NCBI RefSeq assembly: GCF_026427595.1
Contig: NZ_CP101527.1
Location: 2,203,501-2,267,500, forward strand
DNA: 64,000 nucleotides
Direction of reading: 5' to 3'
From: Alkalimarinus sediminis
GTDB lineage: Bacteria; Pseudomonadota; Gammaproteobacteria; Pseudomonadales; Oleiphilaceae
Each line of letters starts with the position of its first letter. Within the stretch, counting starts at the first letter, position 1. Below are positions 55,325 to 64,000 of this stretch, one piece after another. The notes under the pieces were generated by a model. It was not told the DNA's origin and did no database searches. It saw only the letters and a list, made by a program, of their open reading frames with translations. Position numbers and translations under genes: made by a program.

Positions 55325-56680
55325 CTATAGCCGCAGCAGATCATTATAGAACGCGACGAACATTAGCATGACGACTAACGTAATGCCTATTTTTAACCCC
55401 ATCAACTGAGTATTTTCAGAGAGAGGCTTTCCTCTAACAAGTTCGACAAAATAATACAGCAAATGGCCGCCATCTAATACCGGAATTGGCAATAGATTAA
55501 GCACCCCCAGACTAACACTTAACAGAGCCAAGAAACTGAGAAAAGTTTCAAGTCCTGATTGAATAGTCGTATTTGCAATTCTGGCGATGGTAATCGGCCC
55601 GCTAAGATTTTTAACCGAAATAAGCCCTTCGATCATTTTTTTGATCGAACTGAGGGTCATGACGGTATCATCCCAGGTTTTGCCTACTGCTGCGCCAAAC
55701 GCATCCACTGGGCCATAATGAACCTCTCGAATCATATCATCAGGCCACTTGGGCTGCTGAACACCCGCACCGATAAACCCAATTTCTTGGCCTTCTGCAA
55801 CCACCTTTTTCTGTGGAGTTAAGCTGACGTCAACGATCGTGTCATCACGGACTAACTCAACCATTAATGTTGCATTAGCCGAGGCTCTTACTACCTCAAC
55901 AAAGCCCATCCAACCATCCACCGTTTTACCATTAACCGCCACGATACGGTCACCGGGAAGTATACCTGCCGCTGCAGCACTGCCGCCTTCTGATACACTA
56001 CCTATTACCGGTGGGATAAGAGGTCTAAACGGGTGAACACCAATGGCTTCAATGGGGTTCGGCATGTCCTGACCAGCAAGCCATTCGTTAATATTGATCT
56101 TAGCCGTCGAGGGCGTGTCATCACCCAAATCTTTTAATGTAAGTGCAACCTCCCCTGTATCACCCAAACGGTTTAACAAGTTCATATTAACACTCTGCCA
56201 ACTATTAGTGACATTACCATCGATTGCTACTATCTCTTGTTTAGGCAATATCCCCGCATTTGCAGCAAGAGAGTCATCATCAACACTACCAATAACGGGC
56301 GCGACTACGGTGAAGCCCAAAATAAACATTAACCAATAGGCAAATATTGCGAATAAAAAGTTGGCTATAGGGCCGGCAGCAACAATGGCTATGCGCTTAG
56401 AGACAGCTTGGCGATTAAACGCTAAGTGAAGCTCTTCAGGCGGCACCTCACCTTCGCGCTCGTCAAGCATTTTAACGTAGCCCCCCAAGGGGATAGAGGC
56501 TACAGCAAACTCGGTACCGTTCTTATCGTACCAACTAAAAATAGGCTTACCAAAGCCAACAGAGAAGCGGAGAACTTTTACACCACAACGCCTTGCAACC
56601 CAGTAGTGGCCATACTCATGTATAGTTACCAGAATACCAAGGGTTATGATTAACGACAGAACAGATTGCAAAACTTCCAT
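55325..56680 (-). CDS. rseP: site-2 intramembrane protease RseP
   Basis: A 451-residue inner-membrane metalloprotease that cleaves the anti-sigma factor RseA in the envelope stress response. The zinc motif HEYGH is in LVTIHEYGHYWVARRCGV, and the third ligand is in LPIPVLDGGHLLYYF. Two PDZ domains lie at about 110-280. Its stop lies 3 bp from dxr, which precedes it, so they are translated together. Confidence 0.97.
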   Translation of the reverse strand: MEVLQSVLSLIITLGILVTIHEYGHYWVARRCGVKVLRFSVGFGKPIFSWYDKNGTEFAVASIPLGGYVKMLDEREGEVPPEELHLAFNRQAVSKRIAIVAAGPIANFLFAIFAYWLMFILGFTVVAPVIGSVDDDSLAANAGILPKQEIVAIDGNVTNSWQSVNMNLLNRLGDTGEVALTLKDLGDDTPSTAKININEWLAGQDMPNPIEAIGVHPFRPLIPPVIGSVSEGGSAAAAGILPGDRIVAVNGKTVDGWMGFVEVVRASANATLMVELVRDDTIVDVSLTPQKKVVAEGQEIGFIGAGVQQPKWPDDMIREVHYGPVDAFGAAVGKTWDDTVMTLSSIKKMIEGLISVKNLSGPITIARIANTTIQSGLETFLSFLALLSVSLGVLNLLPIPVLDGGHLLYYFVELVRGKPLSENTQLMGLKIGITLVVMLMFVAFYNDLLRL

Positions 56681-56683
56681 TAC

Positions 56684-57862
56684 TTATAGCCCTTGCTCTA
56701 TCAATTTTACAGCCATTGCCCTTGCTGCTAGGTCGTCTTCAAAGATCATATCAAAGTCCTCCTGATGCCGAGGGACTACAAGCTCCATCACCTGTTCGAT
56801 AAGCGTGGCGATCTGATCAAAACGGATTTTTTTATTCAAAAATGCGTCTACCGCCTCTTCATTGGCGGCATTCAATATGGCACAAGCCGTTCCGCCTCTG
56901 CGATAAGCCTCTGCAGCTAAGCGCAAACAGGGGAAGCGCTTTTCATCGGGCTTTTCGAAGTTCAGCTGTGCAATTTTGAATAGGTCGAGAGAGGAGACGC
57001 CTGATTCAATCCGATCGGGCCAACCAAGTCCATACGCAATGGGAGTTCTCATATCAGGGCTACCCATTTGCGCCAACACTGACCCATCATCATATTCCAC
57101 CATCGAATGAATGATGCTTTCTGGATGAACATGTACCTCGATATTGTCTGGGGTTGTGTCAAAAAGCCAGCAAGCCTCAATTAATTCAAGACCTTTATTC
57201 ATCATAGTAGCTGAATCAACGGATATTTTACGCCCCATTGACCAGTTTGGGTGCTTGCATGCTTGCTCTGGTGTAACCCGTGCTAAATCAGCCAAATCGG
57301 TATTGCGAAATGGTCCTCCTGATGCGGTCAAAAGAATCCTTCTAATATGTTTAAGCGGCATGCCACTACGGTAAGAGGCCGGCATACATTGGTAAATAGC
57401 GTTATGCTCACTATCTATTGGCAATATTTCTGCGCCAGCTTGCTTGGCCGCGGCCATAAAAAGACTGCCCGTCATCACCAACGCTTCTTTGTTGGCTAAC
57501 AATATTCTTTTACCCGCATGCACCGCTGCCAACGTTGGTTTGAGGCCTGCTGCACCAACAATGGCTGCCATTACAACATCAACCGCTGAATGCTCGGAAA
57601 CCAAATGCAAGCCCTCTTCACCTGATATCACTTCGGTTTCAAGTTTGCTTTGTTCAACAAGGGTTCGCAATAACAGTGCTGAGTCTGCACAACTCATCAC
57701 TGCATAACGAGGATTAAACGCTATGCACTGTCGATGCATCTCTTCGACATTGGTATTGGCCGTTAATGCAAATACGCTATATTTATCAGGATGATTAGAA
57801 ATGACATCCAATGTACTCAAGCCAATAGAGCCTGTGGCACCCAGAACGGTAATCTGCTTCAT
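56684..57862 (-). CDS. dxr: 1-deoxy-D-xylulose-5-phosphate reductoisomerase
   Basis: A 392-residue NADPH enzyme of the MEP isoprenoid pathway, making MEP. The nucleotide loop is [15 protein letters not shown]; the metal/substrate region contains [13 protein letters not shown] and ASGGPFRN. Between cdsA and rseP, as in other gammaproteobacteria. Confidence 0.97.
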   Translation of the reverse strand: MKQITVLGATGSIGLSTLDVISNHPDKYSVFALTANTNVEEMHRQCIAFNPRYAVMSCADSALLLRTLVEQSKLETEVISGEEGLHLVSEHSAVDVVMAAIVGAAGLKPTLAAVHAGKRILLANKEALVMTGSLFMAAAKQAGAEILPIDSEHNAIYQCMPASYRSGMPLKHIRRILLTASGGPFRNTDLADLARVTPEQACKHPNWSMGRKISVDSATMMNKGLELIEACWLFDTTPDNIEVHVHPESIIHSMVEYDDGSVLAQMGSPDMRTPIAYGLGWPDRIESGVSSLDLFKIAQLNFEKPDEKRFPCLRLAAEAYRRGGTACAILNAANEEAVDAFLNKKIRFDQIATLIEQVMELVVPRHQEDFDMIFEDDLAARAMAVKLIEQGL

Positions 57863-57899
57863 GATTCAAAATACTGATAGTGTTCAATACTCGTCAAAA

Positions 57900-58730
57900 C
57901 TAAAACCAGCCAACAAGTATAAAAAGAAAAGTTAATACCGGCACTGCTGCTGTCAAACTATCAACTCGATCAAGCACACCACCATGACCTGGCAACAACT
58001 GACTGCTATCTTTGATGCCTCTATGTCGCTTGAGCATGCTTTCGAGCAGATCTCCGACTACAGAAAAGACACCTGTAATGAGTGTAATGAGCAGCAGCCA
58101 AGTTGTATCGACTAATGACATGTCGAGCATTAGCGAAGCGATGATGGCAAAGAGTGCTGTAGTAGCTAAACCACCATACACACCTGCCCATGACTTTCCT
58201 GGAGAGACATTCGGTGCCAGTTTTTTATTACCCCATGCCTTACCTGAGAAATAAGCCCCTACATCTGCGCCCCATACAATAAACATAATATATAGAATCA
58301 GATAACGCGTATCTACCGCCTGAAAGCCATAAAGCAGTGTATTGGCATCTCGAATAGCAACCAACCCAGTCCATGCCGGCACAAGCACAAAAATACCGAT
58401 GAGTAGGCGTCTATACCGGCACTCCCATAGCGTTTTTTTAGCAGGGTACTGGGTAATTAAGTAAAGCGAAACAATCCAGCCAAAGGCGCTTGCAGCAAGA
58501 ATGTAAGTAGGGTTTAGAAATGTTGATAGATACAACAGTAGGGAGATAAACGCCGCAAAAGCAACACGTTCAACAGGCTTACTAAAACCTGCCAGATTTG
58601 CCCACTCCCAGCCGCCGACTGCGATAATGAAGCCGATAAACAGTGAAAACTCAAAAGGCGGCAAAAAGAAAATACCACCAATGGCGATTGGCGCAAGAAT
58701 TAATCCGGTAATAATGCGTTGTTTAAGCAC
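57900..58730 (-). CDS. cdsA: phosphatidate cytidylyltransferase CdsA
   Basis: A 276-residue polytopic inner-membrane enzyme making CDP-diacylglycerol. The CdsA signature is complete: SMLKRHRGIKDSSQLLPGHG, then GVLDRVDS. About eight hydrophobic helices are visible. Confidence 0.96.
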   Translation of the reverse strand: MLKQRIITGLILAPIAIGGIFFLPPFEFSLFIGFIIAVGGWEWANLAGFSKPVERVAFAAFISLLLYLSTFLNPTYILAASAFGWIVSLYLITQYPAKKTLWECRYRRLLIGIFVLVPAWTGLVAIRDANTLLYGFQAVDTRYLILYIMFIVWGADVGAYFSGKAWGNKKLAPNVSPGKSWAGVYGGLATTALFAIIASLMLDMSLVDTTWLLLITLITGVFSVVGDLLESMLKRHRGIKDSSQLLPGHGGVLDRVDSLTAAVPVLTFLFILVGWF

Positions 58731-58827
58731 AATTCAAGTCACTTTTTTGTCAATAGCAGAGCTATTAGGGTAAATGTTTATGATCTGACACCACGGAAAT
58801 ATCGCGTCCTTGTGAGAGTCAGAGCAG

Positions 58828-59592
58828 TTAAGCTTTTTTAATCTGGTCATCCGTTTGACCAAACCGCCTCTGGCGAGAAGCGTACGCGGCTAATGCTTTG
58901 CGCATCTCTTGGTGCTGGAAGTCTGGCCAGAATACCTCGGAGAAATATAACTCTGTATACGCGAACTGCCACAACATAAAGTTACTGATTCGTTGCTCAC
59001 CTGCCGTTCTAATACACAAGTCAGGCATTGGGAGGTCACCTAAACACAAGTGTTGTTGAATAAGGTTTTCATCAACATCCGAAGCATTAACCTCACCCGT
59101 CTCAACCATTTTGGCTATCTTTTGGGTCGCTTGTGCGATATCCCAGTGACCACCATAGTTGGCTGCTATTACTAAATTTAATCGTGTATTATTGGCGGTC
59201 AGCGCTTCAGCTTTTGCCATATGTTCTTGAAGAACCGGGCTAAACTTACTTCTGTCACCAATAATCTTCAGACGGATATTATTTTTGTGTAACTTCTTAA
59301 CTTCTCGCTGCAGCGCTAAAAGAAACAACTTCATCAAAGCCGAAACTTCTTCTGCAGGTCTGCGCCAGTTTTCGCTACTAAAGGCAAATAGTGTGAGTGT
59401 TTCTATACCTTCTTCAACGCAGGTCTCAACAACCGCTCTTACCGCATCAACGCCGGCTTTATGGCCTGAAACACCCAGTAGTTTTTTCTTTTTAGCCCAG
59501 CGATTGTTGCCATCCATGATAATCGCTACATGACGAGGCTTATCAGTCGCCGTAATTGGTATATCCGCTGTTACACTTTCGGTCATATCCAT
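58828..59592 (-). CDS. uppS: undecaprenyl diphosphate synthase UppS
   Basis: A 254-residue cis-prenyltransferase making the lipid carrier for peptidoglycan. The pyrophosphate loop is HVAIIMDGNNRWAKKKKLLG, and the C-terminal signature is MPDLCIRTAGEQRISNFMLW. Upstream of it, in the frr gap, is a 16-bp tandem repeat. Confidence 0.97.
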   Translation of the reverse strand: MDMTESVTADIPITATDKPRHVAIIMDGNNRWAKKKKLLGVSGHKAGVDAVRAVVETCVEEGIETLTLFAFSSENWRRPAEEVSALMKLFLLALQREVKKLHKNNIRLKIIGDRSKFSPVLQEHMAKAEALTANNTRLNLVIAANYGGHWDIAQATQKIAKMVETGEVNASDVDENLIQQHLCLGDLPMPDLCIRTAGEQRISNFMLWQFAYTELYFSEVFWPDFQHQEMRKALAAYASRQRRFGQTDDQIKKA

Positions 59593-59643
59593 CCCTTAAA
59601 AAAACCACCCACAAGCTATCGTGGTCTAATATCAATAACGGTT

Positions 59644-59707
59644 AGGTTTTGCACCAGCTAGATTCTATACCAGTTAGGTTCTATACCAGTTCAGCTCTAC
59701 ACCTACA
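59644..59707. repeat. 16-bp tandem repeat between frr and uppS
   Basis: Units start at 59644, 59660 and 59676 (AGATTCTATACCAGTT, AGGTTCTATACCAGTT), the first and a fourth (59692) degenerate. Confidence 0.75.
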
Positions 59708-59797
59708 CCGATCAAGGCTCACCACTTATTACAACAGCGTTTGAGTAGACACTTCGCTGCTGAGCGTAATAAGTGGAGTATTGATACAGCCTTAACG

Positions 59798-60355
59798 CTA
59801 TACTTCCATCAAATCTGCTTCTTTGGTTTGAAGCATTTTCTCAATTTCAGCAACATATTTATCTGTCAGTTTTTGTATATCATCAGAAAAACGACGTTCT
59901 TCATCTTCTGTGATCTCTTTCTCTTTCAACAACTCTTTTGAATCAGACAACGCATCACGACGAGCATTTCGCACAGAGACTCTTCCGCTCTCTGCATCAC
60001 CACGCGCCAACTTAACCATATTTTTGCGTGTTTCTTCGGTCAATGCTGGCATTGGCAGACGAATAATATCGCCAGTAGTGGCAGGGTTTAGGCCAAGATC
60101 AGCCTTCATAATAGCTTTTTCAATGACAGGAATCAGAGGCTTTTCCCACGCAGTAACTGCAAGCGTTCGTCCGTCTTCAACTGAAATGTTTGCTACCTGC
60201 TTTAATGGGGTATCACTACCATAATAAGGCACCATAACACCATCAAGGATACTTGGGTGCGCTCGACCCGTTCTGATTTTGTTGAAAGCGGTGTGTAGCG
60301 CTTCCAAACTCTTTTTCATACGCTGTTCTGTTTCGGTTTTAATCTCGTTAAGCAC
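59798..60355 (-). CDS. frr: ribosome recycling factor
   Basis: A 185-residue protein splitting the post-termination ribosome with EF-G. It has the three-helix bundle ([40 protein letters not shown]) and the beta-rich middle domain. Downstream of pyrH in the usual order, but 264 bp apart. Confidence 0.97.
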   Translation of the reverse strand: MLNEIKTETEQRMKKSLEALHTAFNKIRTGRAHPSILDGVMVPYYGSDTPLKQVANISVEDGRTLAVTAWEKPLIPVIEKAIMKADLGLNPATTGDIIRLPMPALTEETRKNMVKLARGDAESGRVSVRNARRDALSDSKELLKEKEITEDEERRFSDDIQKLTDKYVAEIEKMLQTKEADLMEV

Positions 60356-60485
60356 GTTGTTTCCCTCTTTTTAACTAACGCTCGCTTGACTCAAGTAACA
60401 GGTGTATTAGTACATCAACTCTAAGGCAGTGAGAGCCTTATTAAGGGTTGTAGTACCTAACTTGAGCCGTGCAATTTATCTTTTA

Positions 60486-60533
60486 TTACTAATTGCAGTT
60501 CTTACAAATTACAGTTCTTACTAATTGCAGCCA
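60486..60533. repeat. 16-bp tandem repeat, three units, pyrH-frr gap
   Basis: TTACTAATTGCAGTTC (60486), TTACAAATTACAGTTC (60502) and TTACTAATTGCAGCCA (60518). Confidence 0.8.
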
Positions 60534-60575
60534 GGCTTATCTACCTGACTAATAATTGGTTCGGTCTACTTAGCA

Positions 60576-60619
60576 CTATATTGCGCAAATACTGCCGCTA
60601 TATTGCGCTAATACTGCCG
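60576..60619. repeat. 22-bp duplication abutting the pyrH stop codon
   Basis: Two 22-bp copies at 60576-60597 and 60598-60619 differ at one base. On the minus strand each ends in TAG, and the pyrH stop TAG is immediately before the first copy. Confidence 0.85.
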
Positions 60620-61360
60620 CTACTCTTGAACGGGCTCTATTACCGTACCTTCATTCTCGCCTACAAGAATATTAGCCATCGCACTTGCTTTATTCATATT
60701 AAATACACGTACAGGCATATCATGATCTCTGCACAAACAGATTGCGGTTAAGTCCATCACGCCTAACTTGCGGTCTAATACTTCGTCATAGGTTAAACGG
60801 TCATATTTAACAGCCGTCGAATCTTTCATCGGATCTGCATTATATACGCCATCAACTTTAGTTGCTTTTAACACAACATCTGCTTCTATTTCTATACCTC
60901 TAAGGCAAGCAGCAGAGTCGGTAGTGAAAAACGGGTTGCCCGTCCCAGCACTAAATATAACTACATCACCATCTTTAAGGTGTCGGATTGCTCTACGACG
61001 ATCATAGTGTTCTACCACACCACTCATGGGTATCGCGGACATAACTCGCGTAGATATATTTGAACGTTCCAATGCATCACGCATCGCCAGAGCATTCATC
61101 ACCGTTGCCAGCATTCCCATATGGTCGCCGGTTACTCGGTCCATTCCGGCTTCCTGCAATGCTGCACCGCGGAAAAGGTTCCCTCCCCCGATAACCAAAC
61201 CTACCTGAACACCAATCCCGATGAGTTGGCCAATCTCTAAGGCCATTCTATCAAGAACTTTAGGGTCGATCCCAAAGTCCCCATCTCCCATTAACGCTTC
61301 ACCGCTCAATTTTAGCAGTACTCGTTTGTATCTCGGCTGGGCTTTAGTTGGTGTAGGCAT
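60620..61360 (-). CDS. pyrH: UMP kinase PyrH
   Basis: A 246-residue bacterial-type hexameric UMP kinase. Motifs: [20 protein letters not shown] and [33 protein letters not shown] binds substrate. Lies downstream of tsf. A ribosome site GAGAG precedes the ATG. Confidence 0.97.
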   Translation of the reverse strand: MPTPTKAQPRYKRVLLKLSGEALMGDGDFGIDPKVLDRMALEIGQLIGIGVQVGLVIGGGNLFRGAALQEAGMDRVTGDHMGMLATVMNALAMRDALERSNISTRVMSAIPMSGVVEHYDRRRAIRHLKDGDVVIFSAGTGNPFFTTDSAACLRGIEIEADVVLKATKVDGVYNADPMKDSTAVKYDRLTYDEVLDRKLGVMDLTAICLCRDHDMPVRVFNMNKASAMANILVGENEGTVIEPVQE

Positions 61361-61635
61361 ATGTTAACTCTCTTTTAAAATCGGCAGTGGGCTTTTAAAA
61401 AATCAACAATCTAGTATCAAAGGCTTCTGATAAGCCTCTGTTTGGCATATACAGCCACAAATAGAAAAAGGCTGATGCCAACCAAGACTAAATAATAGTC
61501 TATAGCGTTGATATAAGAGAAGCAGAACTATGATATTTCCACCCCCCTTATACAAATCAACCGCACACAGCTAGAGCCGATATGCGGTCAATAAAACATG
61601 CAATAGCAATACTCGCAACTACATGCTAAAGAAAA

Positions 61636-62511
61636 TTATGACTTGTTTGCAGCTGCAGCAGCTTGCTGTGCCACTTCTGTAGCAAAGTCAACTTCTTCTT
61701 TCTCGATTCCTTCACCTACTTCGTAACGAACCATAAATTCAACTTCTGCGCCTGCTTTCTTAGCTAGAGCACCGATTTTAACTTCTGGGTCTTTAACGAA
61801 AGGCTGGTCAACCAAGCTGATCTCAGCAAGGAACTTGCTGATGCGTCCACCGATCATTTTCTCGATGATCTCAGCAGGCTTGCCACTCTGCTCAGCTTGA
61901 GCCGTAAAGATAGCTTTCTCTTTCTCTACAACTTCAGCTGGAACATCTGACTGCTTGACAAACTGAGGGTTTACAGCAGCAGTATGCATTGCGATGTCTT
62001 TAGCTAGCGCAGCATCACCACCACTTAAGCCGATCAAAACACCGATGCGGTTAGTGCCGTGAACATACTGACCAACAACTGCGTTTTCAGTCGTTACAAT
62101 ACGACGAACACCGATGTTTTCACCAATTTTCTGAACCAATGCTTCACGAGCTACTTCAAGCTCACCTTCCATTAGTTTTGCAACATCAGTTTCACGAGTT
62201 TCGAATGCCTTCTCAACAACAGCATCAACAAACCCCAAGAAACCTTCATCACGTGCAGCAAAATCAGTTTCGCTGTTAACTTCAACTAGCACAGCAAAAG
62301 TAGCGTCATCAGAAACTTTAGCTCTAACTACACCATCAGCAGCAGTACGGCCCGCTTTTTTAGCAGCCTTCATGCCACTGTTTTTACGCAATTCTTCAAT
62401 CGCAGCATCGATATCGCCACCTGATTCTTTGAGTGCTTTCTTACACTCCATCATTCCTAAACCAGTACGATCACGAAGCTCTTTCACCAAAGAGGCAGAA
62501 ATAGCAGCCAT
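61636..62511 (-). CDS. tsf: elongation factor Ts
   Basis: A 291-residue nucleotide exchange factor for EF-Tu. The N-terminal [20 protein letters not shown] and the core [19 protein letters not shown] are family hallmarks. AGAGGA lies just upstream of the ATG. A terminator-like hairpin separates it from rpsB. Confidence 0.98.
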   Translation of the reverse strand: MAAISASLVKELRDRTGLGMMECKKALKESGGDIDAAIEELRKNSGMKAAKKAGRTAADGVVRAKVSDDATFAVLVEVNSETDFAARDEGFLGFVDAVVEKAFETRETDVAKLMEGELEVAREALVQKIGENIGVRRIVTTENAVVGQYVHGTNRIGVLIGLSGGDAALAKDIAMHTAAVNPQFVKQSDVPAEVVEKEKAIFTAQAEQSGKPAEIIEKMIGGRISKFLAEISLVDQPFVKDPEVKIGALAKKAGAEVEFMVRYEVGEGIEKEEVDFATEVAQQAAAAANKS

Positions 62512-62565
62512 GTTAATTCCTCTTGATTTTAATGCCCTAAGGCATTCAAATTAAATTAGTTTTAC

Positions 62566-62591
62566 AAAAAAAGGGGCAAAGCCCCTTTTTT
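62566..62591. terminator. bidirectional terminator/attenuator between rpsB and tsf
   Basis: AAAAAAAGGGGC (62566-62577), loop AAA, GCCCCTTTTTT (62581-62591). On the minus strand this is a GC stem followed by T residues 55 bp upstream of tsf, so it should partly terminate rpsB transcripts. Confidence 0.85.
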
Positions 62592-62681
62592 GCCATCTTG
62601 CAATACTGGCATGAGGCAACGACATCAAACACCTATATTGCAAGACTATCGGACAGTCTAAAAGCAGTCACACTCAGCAGA

Positions 62682-63428
62682 TTATTCTGCTGCTGGTTGC
62701 TCGCTAGCTTCTTCGCTGACTTCTACAAACTCATCAGAGTTTGCGCTACCAACAGTACCTTCAAGACATGCATCTGCAACCGCTTTTGCATAAACCTGAA
62801 TTGCGCGAATCGCATCATCATTACCTGGAATGATGTAATCAACGCCATCTGGATCACTGTTAGTATCAACGATACCGATAACCGGGATACCTAGCTTGTT
62901 AGCTTCTTTAATAGCGATACGCTCGTGGTCAACATCGATTACGAACAATGCATCAGGTAGACCACCCATATCTTTAATACCACCAATACTACGCTCAAGC
63001 TTATCCATCTCGCGAGTAAGCATTAATGCTTCTTTCTTAGTGATCTTCTCAAAAGTACCATCTTGGCTTTGAGTAGCAAGATCTCTATAACGACGGATAG
63101 ACTGACGAATAGTCTTGTAGTTTGTCAGCATACCACCTAACCAGCGGTGGTTTACGTAAGGCATACCTGCACGGATAGCTTCTTCTTTAACTATCTTGCT
63201 TGCAGCACGCTTAGTGCCAACCATAAGAACCTTGTTTTTGTTCTCTGCCAAGTTCTTAATAATATTAAGAGACTGGTTAAACGCAGGAACAGTATGCTCA
63301 AGGTTAATTATATGAATTTTGTTACGAGCACCAAAAATGTACTTACCCATTTTTGGGTTCCAGTAACGAGTTTGGTGTCCAAAGTGTACACCTGCTTTAA
63401 GCAGGTCGCGCATAGAAACTGCAGCCAT
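62682..63428 (-). CDS. rpsB: 30S ribosomal protein S2
   Basis: About 248 residues from ATG 63428 ([20 protein letters not shown]), which has AAGGA just upstream; the longer frame from 63509 adds a non-homologous stretch. It has the usual [20 protein letters not shown] region and acidic tail. In E. coli S2 represses its own rpsB-tsf message. Confidence 0.98.
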   Translation of the reverse strand: MAAVSMRDLLKAGVHFGHQTRYWNPKMGKYIFGARNKIHIINLEHTVPAFNQSLNIIKNLAENKNKVLMVGTKRAASKIVKEEAIRAGMPYVNHRWLGGMLTNYKTIRQSIRRYRDLATQSQDGTFEKITKKEALMLTREMDKLERSIGGIKDMGGLPDALFVIDVDHERIAIKEANKLGIPVIGIVDTNSDPDGVDYIIPGNDDAIRAIQVYAKAVADACLEGTVGSANSDEFVEVSEEASEQPAAE

Positions 63429-63890
63429 TGTAAAATCCTTAACTATTAATTGGGTTAGTCCTCCACATGCCCCATCATTCAACTCTCTTAAGGACCAAAC
63501 ACTTAGCAAATACCGGTGTTTCGATCACCATGAGCACCCAGAACAACGTGACGGCACGTGTGCGAATTTTGCGCTAACAATAATGATAGACGACTATTTC
63601 TAGGTAACTTTCGTTACTATAAAAATGAATCTTCACACAGTTATTGAATAGAGCGGGCGCTTTATACCATATTGCTCGACTAAACAGAAGCCAAAAATTA
63701 AATATCCAACTAATAAATGAGAGCATTTCTCATATCGCACACAACAGGGTAAAATACCCTCAAATATCAACAAGGGATACGGTGTCACTTACCCTACCCG
63801 TTTCTATATGATGCAACAAAATACTTAAAAATCGAATAAATTCAAAGCATTATTCGAGCACACTCATGACTCAGACATTTAGAGACAGTA
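63429..63890. promoter_or_regulatory. rpsB leader and divergent rpsB/map promoter region
   Basis: 462 bp without a credible gene. About 100 nt upstream of rpsB (minus) contain several GC-rich self-complementary patches (such as GGTGCTCATGGTGATCGAAA), consistent with an S2-responsive leader. The map promoter must lie in the right half. No more specific element is recognised. Confidence 0.35.
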
Positions 63891-64000
63891 ATGAAAGTAA
63901 CCATAAAAACGCCTGAAGAAATTGAAAAAATGCGTGTGGCTGGCCGTCTGGCTGCCGAAGTACTTGAGATGATCGAGCCCTATGTAAAAGCAGGCGTGTC
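63891..64000 (+). CDS. map: methionine aminopeptidase, 5' part
   Basis: The first 36 codons of a type I Met aminopeptidase: MKVTIKTPEEIEKMRVAGRL, AAEVLEMIEPYVKAGVS, cut by the window end. It removes the initiator Met. It is divergent from rpsB, the conserved gammaproteobacterial order. ATG at 63891; the ribosome site is weak. Confidence 0.95.
   Translation, partial: MKVTIKTPEEIEKMRVAGRLAAEVLEMIEPYVKAGV

Noticed and set aside
62682-63509. rpsB starting at 63509
   Set aside because: The extra 27 residues are not S2-like, and the ATG at 63428 has a good AAGGA site.

Overview
The window looks like a chromosomal stretch of a marine-type gammaproteobacterium (Oceanospirillales/Alteromonadales-like; genus not determined). 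The evidence is the order from map and rpsB-tsf-pyrH-frr-uppS-cdsA-dxr-rseP-bamA-skp-lpxD-fabZ-lpxA-lpxB to rnhB, a mutS-fdxA pair beside recA as in pseudomonads, a prpBC-acnD-prpF methylcitrate cluster under a GntR regulator, the anaerobic ubiquinone genes ubiT/U/V, and FabA/FabB unsaturated fatty acid synthesis. No rRNA, tRNA or CRISPR array was seen.

Layout. 1-1.0 kb: the 3' end of a eukaryotic-type HisA and a small phasin/histone-like protein. 1.0-9.8 kb (minus): a GNAT-nitrilase fusion, then prpF, acnD, prpC, prpB and the GntR regulator, with three TTGTCGACAA-type operators, one of them inside the regulator gene. 10-21.6 kb: an AraC regulator divergent from a MaoC-like dehydratase, a PEP-CTERM protein, an L,D-transpeptidase, a gate-domain membrane protein, a two-component pair, an M23 peptidase, a lone AmrS radical SAM protein, an AlkB-type dioxygenase, and a 5'-truncated M60 metalloprotease/ricin-lectin remnant. 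21.8-30.6 kb: a Lon-like protease, a PilZ protein, SirB2, UbiV, UbiU, a YhcC-type radical SAM protein, UbiT behind a perfect FNR-type box, and a DNR-like Crp/Fnr regulator. 30.7-42.9 kb: an AraC regulator, a complete IS4-family insertion sequence sitting in a hairpin repeat, and a fatty-acid cluster (acpP, a giant fused acyl-CoA carboxylase, fabV, fabB, fabA) divergent from a PlsC-like acyltransferase. 43-47.7 kb: recA, mutS and fdxA. 47.9-63.4 kb (minus): the envelope/translation supercluster, followed by the start of map on the plus strand.

Two things stand out. First, the fatty-acid cluster carries an acyl-CoA carboxylase as one chain of about 1525 residues in the order CT-alpha, long helical linker, CT-beta, biotin carboxylase, BCCP. 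This is the reverse of eukaryotic ACC order. It is directly linked to FabV, FabB, FabA and an ACP, giving a nearly complete malonyl-CoA-to-elongation module. Second, many gene ends and intergenic gaps carry locus-specific short tandem duplications (16-23 bp units, 2-5 copies), all different in sequence. Several have the stop codon inside or at the edge of the repeated unit (the AraC gene, the acyltransferase, rnhB, pyrH). This looks like a recurrent mutational process or an uncharacterised class of 3'-end element.

The IS insertion is unusually readable: 18-bp perfect terminal inverted repeats, a 10-bp target duplication, and an empty site that reconstructs to a GTCATTCC..GGAATGAC hairpin, of which an intact relative lies between prpC and acnD.
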